Of a stretch of DNA of 64,000 bases, positions 18,508-27,775 are shown in pieces. The notes under the pieces are model-generated. The model worked only from the letters and a program-made list of their open reading frames with translations. It had not been told where the DNA came from and did not search any database. The stretch is from Terribacillus halophilus. Its GTDB lineage: Bacteria; Bacillota; Bacilli; Bacillales; Amphibacillaceae. The stretch spans positions 310,001 through 374,000 of the forward strand of contig NZ_FMZB01000001.1 of NCBI RefSeq assembly GCF_900101385.1. Reading direction: 5' to 3'. Every line of letters begins with the position of its first letter. The stretch's first letter is position 1. Both the position numbers and the translations under genes were made by a program.

Positions 18508-19782
18508 TTGAAGAGTAGTTTAACTCAAAAGTTATTTAATAATATTTCTTGGAACTTATTGGCGGCCGTTTTGGCACAGGGATCGACCTTTATATCGACG
18601 ATAATAGTTGCTAGGTGGTTAGGTTCAGATGAGTATGGGAAGTACAGCTTAATTTATAATACATTAGTGACTGTAAGTGGGGTAGCTGGAATGGGTTTAG
18701 GTATAACTGCTACAAAATATGTTTCTAAGTATAAGAATACAGATAAGAACATAGCTAGTGGTGTACTAGGTTTGTGTGCAAATGTAGCAATTGTTTCAGC
18801 ATTCACTATAACAATAGTAATATTACTTTCATCAGAAATTATTGATAGATATGCTCTAAACATGGGAAACTTTTCTTACTTACTTCTTTTTGCTGTATTG
18901 CACATATTTTTCTTTATACTGAATGGTTTTCAAAATGGTACATTAATAGGTTTAGAGAAATTTAACGTTATTGGCAAGATTAACTTAGTAGTAGGTATAT
19001 TAACAATAATTGCAACACCTCTACTTTTAACTTATTTTGATCTTGAAGGTGCTCTTCTCTCTTTGAGCTTATTAGCTTTTATTCGATGGCTCTTAACATC
19101 TTTTTCGTTGAGGAAATATCTTTTAGTATCAGAGTTAGAGATTAACAGAAGAGCGTGGAAGGCACATTTCCCTGTATTTGTTAAGTTTGCTTTGCCAGCA
19201 GCAATATCTTCAATGATTGGTAGCTTCGCAATATGGATTTCGAACGTCATTGTAGTCAAGGAAAATATTGGTTTCCAAGAGCTGGGCTATTTTTCTGCGG
19301 CAGCAACCTTAGGCACAATAACTCTTTTCTTACCTAAAGTAATTAATCAAGTATTTTCTCCGATGTTAAGTTCTGTTGATAGAAAAAATGAAAAGAAGAT
19401 GTTTATATTTAATCTAATAACAATAATCATTAGTTCTGTTATAGTGATGACGATAATATTCATATTGACGCCAACTTACATAAATATACTTGGAAATGAT
19501 TATAGAGATATCGGAGCAGTAATTCACGTTTACCAACTCTCTTGTTTGTTTCAAATATTAGCAACTACCTTTTACCAACGAGTCTTTGTGGACGGGAACA
19601 TGTGGATTCAATTATTTATAAACTTTGTATGGGCAATAGTATTGATATCCTTTACTTACTTGAATGCAAATAACGGTGCTGTAGGCTTAAGCTACGCAAA
19701 TCTTATATCATGGTTAGTAAGTACAGCATTATATCTCATATATTATATAAAAAACACATGGAGGAAAAATGACGTTGCTTAA
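18508..19782 (+). CDS. wzx: Wzx-type oligosaccharide flippase
   Basis: The 424-residue polytopic protein has about twelve membrane helices and begins near the membrane with FNNISWNLLAAVLAQGSTFISTIIVARWLG-type sequence, the mark of the MOP/PST polysaccharide exporter family. Wzx flips the undecaprenyl-linked repeat unit across the membrane. The start is TTG, with GTGAGGGA upstream. The 3' end overlaps the next gene by 14 bp. Confidence 0.88.
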   Translation: MKSSLTQKLFNNISWNLLAAVLAQGSTFISTIIVARWLGSDEYGKYSLIYNTLVTVSGVAGMGLGITATKYVSKYKNTDKNIASGVLGLCANVAIVSAFTITIVILLSSEIIDRYALNMGNFSYLLLFAVLHIFFFILNGFQNGTLIGLEKFNVIGKINLVVGILTIIATPLLLTYFDLEGALLSLSLLAFIRWLLTSFSLRKYLLVSELEINRRAWKAHFPVFVKFALPAAISSMIGSFAIWISNVIVVKENIGFQELGYFSAAATLGTITLFLPKVINQVFSPMLSSVDRKNEKKMFIFNLITIIISSVIVMTIIFILTPTYINILGNDYRDIGAVIHVYQLSCLFQILATTFYQRVFVDGNMWIQLFINFVWAIVLISFTYLNANNGAVGLSYANLISWLVSTALYLIYYIKNTWRKNDVA

Positions 19783-20713
19783 AAAATATAAAATGTCTAT
19801 TATTATTCCTGTCTATAATAGGGAGAGAGAAATTGAAAGATGTTTAGAAAGCTGTCTTAATCAAAATTTAGATTCAGTCGAGATAGTGATAGTAGACGAC
19901 TGCTCGATAGATAAATCTGTTGATGTAGTAAAATCCTTTTTTTTGAATAAAAGGGTTAATTACAAGATTTTGGAAATTGATAAAAATAAAGGAGTGGGAC
20001 ATGCTAGAAACTTTGGGGTTAAATCCTCGGAAGGAGAGTGGCTACTCTTTTTGGATAGTGACGATGAATTACTAACCGGAAAGTTACACACAATTTTGAC
20101 TACTATAGATCAGGTAGAGAGGCATAACCCAAATATCAAAAAGTTAGGTTTCCCTTATCTTAAGGATGAAAAGAAAATACCGGCTCATGCACCTTTTTCG
20201 GAGGTTGTTAATTTTGTGAATTATTTAAGATGGATTAATGATTTAAGAGGGACAGACTATCTACAAGTAATTCATAATGACATCTTTCAACAATTCAAGT
20301 GGAATGAGGAGAGAGTGCCAGAAAAAGAATTTCACTTAAAATTATTTGATGGTACAGATCTATTTTACAAAGATGAAATTGTAGCTAAAATTAATTCTGA
20401 TGCTGAGCAACAATTAACTAGAGTTAGTATTTCTGCAATTCCTTATCAGCAGGCTGTAAATACCTACGATAGCAATATAAGAATATTGAGTAGATATTCT
20501 TTGGAATTGAAAGGATATGCACCACGTATGTTAGAAAGTATTATTAATACCCTTTTAATTTATGCTTTAAGTGCCGATAAAATAAAGGAATTAGCCATAT
20601 ATTTATTTAAGAATAGATTATATACTAGTCTAAATAAAAAACAATTCTTTTTTATACTTATTTCAATTTTTAATTCCAGAATAGCATATGGAATAGCTGA
20701 AAAAAGAAAGTGA
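19769..20713 (+). CDS. Glycosyltransferase family 2
   Basis: The 314-residue protein has the GT-A fold signature: KMSIIIPVYNREREIERCL at the start, VIVDDCSIDKS, and the metal-binding acidic motif in LFLDSDDELL (about residue 94). The C-terminal third lacks an obvious membrane helix. It transfers a nucleotide sugar with inversion. GGAGG lies five bases before the ATG within the wzx 3' end. An internal ATG at codon 8 is an alternative start. Confidence 0.87.
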   Translation: MTLLKKYKMSIIIPVYNREREIERCLESCLNQNLDSVEIVIVDDCSIDKSVDVVKSFFLNKRVNYKILEIDKNKGVGHARNFGVKSSEGEWLLFLDSDDELLTGKLHTILTTIDQVERHNPNIKKLGFPYLKDEKKIPAHAPFSEVVNFVNYLRWINDLRGTDYLQVIHNDIFQQFKWNEERVPEKEFHLKLFDGTDLFYKDEIVAKINSDAEQQLTRVSISAIPYQQAVNTYDSNIRILSRYSLELKGYAPRMLESIINTLLIYALSADKIKELAIYLFKNRLYTSLNKKQFFFILISIFNSRIAYGIAEKRK

Positions 20714-20743
20714 TTCTTCAAATATATTAATGTAGGTGATAGT

Positions 20744-21883
20744 TTGATTTTTCTTCGAAATAAGTGGATTATGTTTCTTATTTTGTTTCCTCATTTCAGC
20801 ATATATTACTTGCAAACACTTGAATTTGAGCTAATAAATATTATTTGGTCATCTTTAGTAATTATTGTTGCAATACTCATTACATTAACAAAGTTACAAG
20901 TACATAAATTTTCGATTGTGGTAAGTATTTTGTTATTACTAGTCATAATATCATCATATTTAAATGGTACTTTGTCAGTAAGTATTACTTTTCATGCAAC
21001 AATCTTAATAAGTGTTTGTATTTATCTCTTATATTGTCTTGAGGAAATTAAAGAGGCATTAAAAGGATTATATTATTTATGTGGTTTTATAGTAATCTCA
21101 AATTTGTTGACAGTAATGTTCCCTAACATAAATCCTGTCACGGGACAGGAGATATATCTTTTAGGAGGAAAAAACCAAGTAATTATAACAGTTACACTAA
21201 GTGTATGTGTATCATATCTGTATTTCTTATTTAATGGAAAAAAGAATATAATCCCCAAAATTATTATAGCTCTGGGATTGCTGTCAACATATCTTGCAGG
21301 CAGTGGAACTGGTACAGTAATAGTATTTTTGCTAATACTATATATATTGTTACATAAAAAAATAAAACCGACTTTTATCGTGCTTTTTTTAATATATATT
21401 AGTACATTCTTAACGATTGTTATTTTTAGACTTCAAGAAATTCTTTTTAAAAACTTTATAGTAAATGTACTTCATAAAAGTCTTACTTTTAGTGATCGAA
21501 CCTTTATATGGGATGTAACAATAGATGCAGTTAAAAATTCTTGGCTAATCGGTTATGGTAGAGATAATAACATTATTTTAACAAAGGTAAGTTCTTTAGG
21601 AGTAGATCAAGCACATAATGGTTTGTTGGAAATTTCCTTAGAATCAGGAGTACTTGGAGTGCTTGTTTTTATATATATATTGTTACTTATTGGGAGGAGA
21701 TTGGACGAATATAGATTAAGTTTTGAAGCAAGTTTAATCTCGGTTACTATTTTCTTGTACCTAATTATTGGCTTAACTGAGAGTATATTTTACAGAATAG
21801 AATTTTGGATAGTTCTAATTTTAGGATATTCTATCTTAAGAATTATTGATAAAACTAGAAGTCGTTTTAACGTCAAATTGTAA
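20744..21883 (+). CDS. wzy: Wzy-type O-antigen/capsule polymerase
   Basis: The 379-residue protein is very hydrophobic with about ten membrane helices, little soluble sequence and a larger outer loop near residues 240-290 (FSDRTFIWDVTIDAVKNSW, GVDQAHNGLLEISLESG). The AHNGLLEI-type motif is typical of the Wzy_C/O-antigen ligase-polymerase superfamily. Wzy joins flipped repeats outside the membrane. Assignment rests on topology, this motif and operon position. The TTG start follows GTAGGTGATAG. Confidence 0.8.
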   Translation: MIFLRNKWIMFLILFPHFSIYYLQTLEFELINIIWSSLVIIVAILITLTKLQVHKFSIVVSILLLLVIISSYLNGTLSVSITFHATILISVCIYLLYCLEEIKEALKGLYYLCGFIVISNLLTVMFPNINPVTGQEIYLLGGKNQVIITVTLSVCVSYLYFLFNGKKNIIPKIIIALGLLSTYLAGSGTGTVIVFLLILYILLHKKIKPTFIVLFLIYISTFLTIVIFRLQEILFKNFIVNVLHKSLTFSDRTFIWDVTIDAVKNSWLIGYGRDNNIILTKVSSLGVDQAHNGLLEISLESGVLGVLVFIYILLLIGRRLDEYRLSFEASLISVTIFLYLIIGLTESIFYRIEFWIVLILGYSILRIIDKTRSRFNVKL

Positions 21884-21922
21884 GGTGATATAAATATGTT
21901 TAGAGAAAGGTAGATATTTAAA

Positions 21923-22942
21923 ATGGATAAGAAAGTATATCTCATAACAGGTGCGGCAGGTTTTGTAGGCTATTATCTTTCAAAAAAACTGTTAGATCAA
22001 GGGTGTAATGTTGTCGGTGTAGATAATCTTAATGATTATTATGATATTAACCTAAAATACACTCGTTTAAACAATCTATCAAATTATAATAACTTTTCTT
22101 TATACAAAGTTGATCTTTCCGATAAAGAGGGTATTATGATTTTATTTGATACTCATCGCCCAAATATAGTGGTGAACTTAGCAGCTCAAGCTGGTGTTCG
22201 TTACTCAATAGAAAATCCAGACGCTTATCTACAAAGTAATATGATTGGCTTCCACAATATTTTGGAAGCTTGCCGACATTATCCAGTTGAGCATTTAATT
22301 TATGCTTCCTCTAGTTCAGTTTATGGAGCAAATGAAAAAGTTCCGTTTGAAGAATCAGATGTGGTAGATAATCCTGTATCACTTTATGCAGCTACGAAGA
22401 AATCCAATGAATTGATGGCTCATACTTACAGTCATCTATATAATATTCCAACAACAGGTTTACGCTTCTTTACTGTTTATGGACCGATGGGTAGACCAGA
22501 TATGGCTTACTTTGGTTTTACTGATAAGTTCTTTGCAAAAGAACCAATCAAGATTTTCAATAATGGAGATTTTGAGAATGATTTGTACAGAGATTTTACC
22601 TATATCGACGATATAGTGAAGGGCATCGTTGGATTACTTCATCACTATGACAAAGAGAAACTTTACAATGTATATAATATAGGTAATAACCAGCCTGTTA
22701 GATTAATGGAATTTATTCAAACCCTTGAAGAATGTTTATCCAATTCTTTAGGGGAAAAAATTGAATTTATTAAAGAGTTTGAGCCTTTCAAAAAAGGTGA
22801 TGTACCTGCAACATATGCTTCTACTGACAAGCTTCATAAAGCAATAGGTTTTAAACCAGAAACATCACTAAAAGAGGGCTTACAAAAATTTGCAGATTGG
22901 TATGTTTCCTACTATATTAAAAAAGCAGAGAAAATAAATTAG
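21923..22942 (+). CDS. UDP-glucuronate 4-epimerase (CapI type)
   Basis: The 339-residue extended SDR has the NAD motif ITGAAGFVGYYLSKKL at the N-terminus, the DNLNDYYDINLKYTRL segment typical of UDP-glucuronate epimerases, the catalytic Ser in ASSSSVYG and the Tyr/Lys pair in YAATKKSN near residue 155. It would convert UDP-glucuronate, made by the Ugd at 12259, to UDP-galacturonate. The capsule should therefore be acidic. A 39-base gap after wzy contains a second short ATG (21897) that does not lead to a long frame. Confidence 0.88.
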   Translation: MDKKVYLITGAAGFVGYYLSKKLLDQGCNVVGVDNLNDYYDINLKYTRLNNLSNYNNFSLYKVDLSDKEGIMILFDTHRPNIVVNLAAQAGVRYSIENPDAYLQSNMIGFHNILEACRHYPVEHLIYASSSSVYGANEKVPFEESDVVDNPVSLYAATKKSNELMAHTYSHLYNIPTTGLRFFTVYGPMGRPDMAYFGFTDKFFAKEPIKIFNNGDFENDLYRDFTYIDDIVKGIVGLLHHYDKEKLYNVYNIGNNQPVRLMEFIQTLEECLSNSLGEKIEFIKEFEPFKKGDVPATYASTDKLHKAIGFKPETSLKEGLQKFADWYVSYYIKKAEKIN

Positions 22943-22974
22943 CCACTATGGTTAGGGGATACGAGGTGTAATCA

Positions 22975-23889
22975 TTGCCATCTAGAAAAGGTAAAAATAA
23001 AAAAAAGCGTATTTGGTTAAGAGTTCTATTGTCTCTTATAGTAATTTTAATCTTAGTGGTCGGTGTTTTTGCTTTCCTTACAATTAATAATGCTCGAAGT
23101 ACAGTAAGTAATATTCAAAAGTCAACAAATGCTATTGATCAGAAAGAAGTACAGAAAAAAGTGGAGAACAACGAAAAGTTAAACGTTCTTCTTTTGGGTG
23201 TAGATGAACGTGAAGGCGACGCTGGGCGTTCGGATGCTTTAATGGTAATGTCTTTGGATCCCGATAATGATTCTATGAAGATTGTCAGTATTCCTCGAGA
23301 TACACGTGCAGAAATTGTGGGAAATGGAACAACGGAGAAGATTAACCATGCTTACGCCCGGGGCGGGGTGGATATGTCAATCAATACTGTTGAGAACTTC
23401 TTAGATATCGATCTTGATTACTTTGTAGAGATGAATATGGAGGGGCTTTCCGATTTAGTGGATGCTGTAGGTGGTATTACAGTTAATAGTCAACTCGAAT
23501 TCACACAAAATGGGTATAGCTTCACACAAGGCGAAACTTCTATGGATGGTAAAAAAGCCATGGCTTATGTTCGTATGAGAAAAGAAGATCCTAACGGTGA
23601 CTTTGGTCGTAATGCACGTCAGCGCCAAGTGATTCAAGCAGTTATAGATAAAGGCGCTAGTATCAAATCAGTGAATAAGATTGATGACTTGCTAGATGTT
23701 CTAGGTAATAACGTACAGACAAACATTGATTTCAGTACTATGACAGATTTATTCCAAAACTACCGCAACGTAAGAAAGAATACTGAGAATTACCAAATGC
23801 AAGGGACGGGCACTACAATTGATGGTGTTTATTACTATGAAATTGGTCAAGAGGAAAGAGATAAAGTTCACGATATGCTAGGTGAATAA
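22975..23889 (+). CDS. LCP family cell-wall polymer ligase (capsule operon)
   Basis: The 304-residue LytR-CpsA-Psr protein has a basic cytoplasmic N-terminus, one membrane helix (about 14-36) and an extracellular LCP domain (about 66-230). It shows LLGVDEREGDAGRSDALMVM, SIPRDTRAEI and the MRKEDPNGDFGR motif, whose Asp and Arg residues bind the polyprenyl diphosphate. LCP enzymes move capsule or teichoic polymers from the lipid carrier to peptidoglycan. As last gene of the operon it should attach this capsule. TTG start with ACGAGGTGTAATCA upstream. A terminator follows. Confidence 0.93.
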   Translation: MPSRKGKNKKKRIWLRVLLSLIVILILVVGVFAFLTINNARSTVSNIQKSTNAIDQKEVQKKVENNEKLNVLLLGVDEREGDAGRSDALMVMSLDPDNDSMKIVSIPRDTRAEIVGNGTTEKINHAYARGGVDMSINTVENFLDIDLDYFVEMNMEGLSDLVDAVGGITVNSQLEFTQNGYSFTQGETSMDGKKAMAYVRMRKEDPNGDFGRNARQRQVIQAVIDKGASIKSVNKIDDLLDVLGNNVQTNIDFSTMTDLFQNYRNVRKNTENYQMQGTGTTIDGVYYYEIGQEERDKVHDMLGE

Positions 23890-23898
23890 AAATAAATT

Positions 23899-23929
23899 AG
23901 GATGTCTCAAATGGAGGCATCCTTTTTGT
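23899..23929 (+). terminator. Terminator of the capsule operon
   Basis: AGGATGtCTC (23899-23908) pairs with GGAGgCATCCT (23913-23923), followed by TTTTTGTTT. Confidence 0.85.
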
Positions 23930-23947
23930 TTATCTGAATATGAGACA

Positions 23948-23979
23948 AGCATGAGACATTTTCCTCTATGTCTCATGCT
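23948..23979. repeat. Perfect 12-bp inverted repeat
   Basis: AGCATGAGACAT (23948-23959) and ATGTCTCATGCT (23968-23979) are separated by 8 bases. There is no T tract, so it is either a second weak terminator or a protein-binding site just upstream of the decayed phosphatase gene. Confidence 0.6.
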
Positions 23980-24005
23980 ATCATTTCAGTAAGGACAGTA
24001 CTGGA

Positions 24006-24295
24006 ATGGGGGATTCCTTTTGCTTAGATGTTCACTTCCATATCTTGCATGGTCTGGATGATGGTCCGAGTACGTTGGGGGAAAGTTTGAAGATCACGGA
24101 GGAGGCTGTATTTGAGGGGATAGATACGATTGGGGATAAGATCACTTATAATTCCCCGTCAGAACATCTATGCTAGTTGAGGCGCTGCAAGAAGAAGGGA
24201 TTCAGTTACAGGTTCTTCCTGGACAGGAGACTTTAGTATCCAACGAATTACTTGAGGAACGAGATTTAATGGATTTGATACTGGTAAACGTCTAG
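24006..24295 (+). pseudogene. Decayed CpsB/YwqE-type tyrosine phosphatase
   Basis: The first fragment (24006-24176) reads DVHFHILHGLDDGPSTLGES, then EEAVFEGIDTI, which aligns with DIHCHILPGIDDGPRTLNES and AAVAEGIDTI of the intact phosphatase at 8820. It then runs off into unrelated residues and a stop. The second fragment (24170-24295, next frame) reads LQVLPGQETLVSNELLEERDL, matching LTILPGQETRIFGELVEGLE. The intervening stretch and the whole C-terminal half are missing. It is therefore a remnant with an internal deletion and truncation. Its position between two LCP genes suggests a former second regulatory module. Confidence 0.8.
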
Positions 24296-24597
24296 CTACA
24301 TATATCATATGTGCAGAAACAGGGAACGGTTTCCGCACAGCGATTGCTATACTCTACTAAAAGTATAAGAATATATTAATAAGAATGCCAAAAATAGACA
24401 AAAACTATACAGATATTTATTGAGATATATTAACTAGATGGGTGTTCTGTTTTGAGCTGGAACGAATAGTAACAGCCCGTTTAAGGAAATGGATTATTTA
24501 TACTGGATATTCCTTGCAAAAAATATAAAAACTATATTCCATCTGGGCATTTCATGCTATTATCTTTAGTAGGTATTTTTTAGAAAGGCGGATCAAC
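24296..24597. other. AT-rich gap after the phosphatase remnant
   Basis: No gene is seen. A hairpin TGTGCaGAAAC / GTTTCcGCACA lies at 24310-24339. The rest is AT-rich and probably contains the promoter of the LCP gene at 24598, but no convincing pair of -35 and -10 elements stands out. Confidence 0.4.
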
Positions 24598-25545
24598 GTG
24601 ACTTTACAACGTCAAACGCGTAAGAAAAAGAAAGTTCGCAAATTCAGAGTGTTTATAATGGTATTCCTGATCGCTTTCTTAGCAATTGGAGGTTATGCTG
24701 CGTATGAATATATTTCTGCTTCGCTTGCTGCGAATGCAGATAACAATCTTAGTGATGATGTGGAATTCAATGGCTCGGATGAGAATGTTGATAATGTGAA
24801 TGTGCTCGTCCTCGGCAGTGATTCCCGGGGGGAAGATAGCGGGCGAGCAGACACAATCATGATTGCCAACTACAGCTCGGATACGAATCAGCCAAAGCTG
24901 GTATCGATCATGCGTGACACGTATGTGAATATTCCGGGATATGGCTATAATAAAATCAATGCTGCCTATTCAATCGGCGGACCGGAACTGATGCGGAAAA
25001 CAATCACCGAAAACTTCGGTATCAATATCAACTACTATGCTGAGATTGATTTTAAAGGCTTCGAGAAGCTCGTCGATGCAGTGGCACCCGATGGTATTGA
25101 AGTTACCGTAATCCCTGAAATGACAACGGATCAAAAAGCCTTAGGAGTGCAGCTGACGGAGGGTACGCAAAAACTTCACGGCAAAGAGTTGTTGGCTTAT
25201 AGTCGATTCCGCCACGACGCAAATGGTGACTATGGCCGTGTTCAACGTCAGCAGGAAGTCCTTGGTAAGCTGAAAGAAGAAGTGGGCAGTGTGATGACTG
25301 TTGCAAAGCTGCCGAAAATGATTGGAATTGCGAATGGATATGTCAGCACAAATGTCCGGACCGGGTTACTATTATCAATGGGTACAGATGTCCTGCGAGG
25401 TAAGACCGAGGATATAGAAACGATGCGAATTCCGATGGATGAGACTTATCATGATGCCCGATATGATGTTGGGGCAGTATTGGAATTCAACGTAGGCGGG
25501 TTGGAACAAAATGCCCAAGAAGCACAAACTTTCTTGAATCAGTAA
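24598..25545 (+). CDS. LCP family cell-wall polymer ligase (second copy)
   Basis: The 315-residue protein has a basic N-terminus, one membrane helix (about 20-41) and an LCP domain with VLGSDSRGEDSGRADTIMIA, SIMRDTYVNI and the RFRHDANGDYGRVQRQ motif. It is of the TagU/LytR type that attaches wall teichoic acid or other anionic polymers to peptidoglycan. The base composition is closer to the host average than in the capsule operon, so it may be the resident housekeeping ligase next to which the capsule genes were inserted. The GTG start follows GAAAGGCGGATCAAC. It is a single-gene unit with its own terminator. Confidence 0.93.
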   Translation: MTLQRQTRKKKKVRKFRVFIMVFLIAFLAIGGYAAYEYISASLAANADNNLSDDVEFNGSDENVDNVNVLVLGSDSRGEDSGRADTIMIANYSSDTNQPKLVSIMRDTYVNIPGYGYNKINAAYSIGGPELMRKTITENFGININYYAEIDFKGFEKLVDAVAPDGIEVTVIPEMTTDQKALGVQLTEGTQKLHGKELLAYSRFRHDANGDYGRVQRQQEVLGKLKEEVGSVMTVAKLPKMIGIANGYVSTNVRTGLLLSMGTDVLRGKTEDIETMRIPMDETYHDARYDVGAVLEFNVGGLEQNAQEAQTFLNQ

Positions 25546-25550
25546 TATAG

Positions 25551-25591
25551 ACCTCTTCTTTTAAGGAGTTAAAAAAAGAAGAGGTTTCTTT
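25551..25591 (+). terminator. Terminator of the second LCP gene
   Basis: ACCTCTTCTTTT (25551-25562) pairs with AAAAGAAGAGGT (25574-25585), followed by TTCTTTC. Confidence 0.85.
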
Positions 25592-25902
25592 CGTGGTATG
25601 ATCTAAGTTTCAGTGGTATTCAGTAGTTATGAAAGAAATATATAAGAAGTCCTCGTTTAGCATAAAATTTGAACAGGACCACGAAGAATAAATTAACCAC
25701 ATACATTCTTAAGGCGGCGTGGATACAACAATTAACTAGAAGAGAAAATCGATATAACTTAGTTTTACTCTGCAGTTGGGTATATTTATTGGATTGTAAT
25801 GAGTTGTGGGAAGATAAGATGTAAAAACTGCTCTTGGTAGTGGATTGGAATATAAAAAAGTACCTTTGAATACTAAGGTTGTATATACTTTTGAGAATGA
25901 AC
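25592..25902. other. Gene-free AT-rich interval
   Basis: I see no coding frame with a ribosome site, no repeat shared with the rest of the window and no clear promoter here. Confidence 0.4.
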
Positions 25903-25932
25903 AGAGCTCCTGGCAAAACAGCCAGGAGCTCT
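25903..25932 (-). terminator. Strong hairpin after the Na/Pi transporter gene
   Basis: AGAGCTCCTGGC (25903-25914) pairs perfectly with GCCAGGAGCTCT (25921-25932). It follows the stop of the minus-strand transporter by a few bases. The T tract is weak, so termination strength is uncertain. Confidence 0.65.
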
Positions 25933-25938
25933 TATTAG

Positions 25939-27597
25939 TTAATTTAATACATGCATATGCTTTGATTCCCCAAGTACAGCTTCCGCGATGTTCACGGCAT
26001 GATCCCCGATACGCTCCAGGTTGCTGATGATGTCGATAAAGACGATACCGGACTGACCGCTGCAGGAGCCTTCCGTCAAGCGTTGGATATGCTGCTTGCG
26101 GAGTTTGCGCTCAAGCATGTCGATTTTGGTTTCCTGATCGACGACGACTTTTGCTTGGTCTTTGTCATTGTTTTGCAAAGCAAGCATGGCGTCCCTGACT
26201 GTATCAGTTGTAAGCAGGAACATGTTTGTCAGATCTTCCATGGCAGAGCTGGAGATTTTGACTTTGTTCGTTTGCTGATACTCGATGAGCTCGATGATGT
26301 TTTCGAAATGGTCTCCGATTCGTTCGATATCACTGACAGCATCGATCAACGCGCTGTGTTCTTCCGATTCCTGAGCGGAAAGTGATTCAGCTGAAATCTG
26401 GACAAGATATTCCATGATTTTACGGTCGAAGTTATTGATTGCTTCTTCGAGCTGGTAAGCAGTATCGGCATGTTTCTTTTGCTTTGTCTGCAAGTATTGG
26501 CTAGTTTCTTCCAAGCCTTGGACAGCTACTTCTCCCATGCGGACAACTTCTTGTTTGGCATTCCCCAATGCCACGGAAGGAGATTGCTGAATGATAACCG
26601 GATCCAGTGTTTTGACGTTGAAATCTGCTATTTTATCCTGCCCCGGAATCAATTTGGTTACGATCCAGGCAAGTAGAGCCACGAATGGAAGCTGAATCAA
26701 TGTGTTCGTAATATTAAATGTTCCATGTGCGAATGCAATCGTCATACTTGGGTTCAAATCCCATGTTGCCTGCATCCAGCTGACTAGTGCGGTATATGGG
26801 AGAAGCAATATCAAAAAGATTACTGTACCTATCAGGTTAAATAATACATGGGTTGCGGCAGCTCGTCTCGCCGCAATGGATGCGCCGATGGAGGCAAGTA
26901 CAGCTGTGATTGTCGTTCCGATATTATCCCCGAATAGGATTGGCAGAGCTGCCTGCAGATCGACAAGCCCTTCGGTATATAGACCTTGCAAAATCCCTAT
27001 GGTTGCACTGGAGCTTTGAACAACGACCGTAAATAGCGTACCAGCTACGGCAGCCAGAATTGGGCTATCGCTTAGTTGCACCGTAAGATCATGGAAAGCA
27101 TCCAGGCTGCGGAGCGGCTTCATCGCTCCGCTCATCAGCTCAAGTCCATAGAACAATGCACCGAAGCCAAAGAAGATTTGACCTACGTTATTGATTTTTT
27201 TGTTTTTAAAGAAGAATAGCATCAATGCCCCAACAGCTAGAATCGGCAGGGAATAGGCACCAACATCCAATCCAATGATAAAGGCAGTGACCGTCGTGCC
27301 GATATTGGCACCCATGATGACACCGATTGCTTGGCGCAGTGTCATGAATCCGGCGCTTACCAAGCTGACGGTGATGACTGTTGTACCAGAGCTGCTCTGG
27401 ATCAGGACAGTGACAATTATTCCGGCAAGGACACCCATCAATGGATTTGTCGTGAATTTATCCAGGATATCACGTAATTTATCTCCGGCCGACTTTTGGA
27501 GGCCATCCCCCATCGTCTTGATACCAAATAGGAAAATACCTAATCCCCCGATAAAGGAAAAGATCAATTCCTGTATATTTATATCCAAGCTTTTCAC
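25939..27597 (-). CDS. Na+/phosphate cotransporter with PhoU-like domain (NptA type)
   Basis: The protein of about 550 residues has two Na/Pi-cotransporter repeats (PF02690; about 12-150 and 170-300), each with a QSSSGTTV or QSSSATIG motif in membrane helices. A cytoplasmic helical PhoU-like region follows (about 340-540, with DIERIGDHFENI and NLERIGDHAVNI). It imports phosphate with sodium. The GTG at 27597 is the furthest start; the TTG at 27588 has AGGGGTGA at better spacing and may be the true one. A Pho-box-like site is upstream (27643-27659), consistent with phosphate starvation control. Confidence 0.9.
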   Translation of the reverse strand: MKSLDINIQELIFSFIGGLGIFLFGIKTMGDGLQKSAGDKLRDILDKFTTNPLMGVLAGIIVTVLIQSSSGTTVITVSLVSAGFMTLRQAIGVIMGANIGTTVTAFIIGLDVGAYSLPILAVGALMLFFFKNKKINNVGQIFFGFGALFYGLELMSGAMKPLRSLDAFHDLTVQLSDSPILAAVAGTLFTVVVQSSSATIGILQGLYTEGLVDLQAALPILFGDNIGTTITAVLASIGASIAARRAAATHVLFNLIGTVIFLILLLPYTALVSWMQATWDLNPSMTIAFAHGTFNITNTLIQLPFVALLAWIVTKLIPGQDKIADFNVKTLDPVIIQQSPSVALGNAKQEVVRMGEVAVQGLEETSQYLQTKQKKHADTAYQLEEAINNFDRKIMEYLVQISAESLSAQESEEHSALIDAVSDIERIGDHFENIIELIEYQQTNKVKISSSAMEDLTNMFLLTTDTVRDAMLALQNNDKDQAKVVVDQETKIDMLERKLRKQHIQRLTEGSCSGQSGIVFIDIISNLERIGDHAVNIAEAVLGESKHMHVLN

Positions 27598-27630
27598 CCC
27601 TAAGGTTTATTATCTGTCGCAAACACGACT

Positions 27631-27659
27631 ATTATGTCTAATTGTTAAGGTTGTGTAAA
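27631..27659 (-). promoter_or_regulatory. Pho-box-like direct repeat and -10 of the Na/Pi transporter gene
   Basis: On the minus strand TTTACA (27659-27654), five bases, and TTAACA (27648-27643) fit the PhoP repeat pattern TT(A/C/T)A(C/T)A spaced by five. CATAAT follows at 27636-27631 as a possible -10. Inferred from the B. subtilis Pho-box consensus. Confidence 0.5.
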
Positions 27660-27742
27660 GGTGAAAATGAAAGGATTTACAAAAGCTTTACAAAAGTACG
27701 ACGATCAGCTTAAATATTGCTAGATAAAGGGAAAAATGATCC

Positions 27743-27775
27743 AAAAAAAGAGCAGTTCCTTCAAGGGAACAGCTC
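27743..27775 (-). terminator. Terminator of the 38-aa membrane protein gene
   Basis: On the minus strand GAGCtGTTCC and GGAACtGCTC pair over 27775-27750, followed by seven T residues (27749-27743). Confidence 0.85.
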
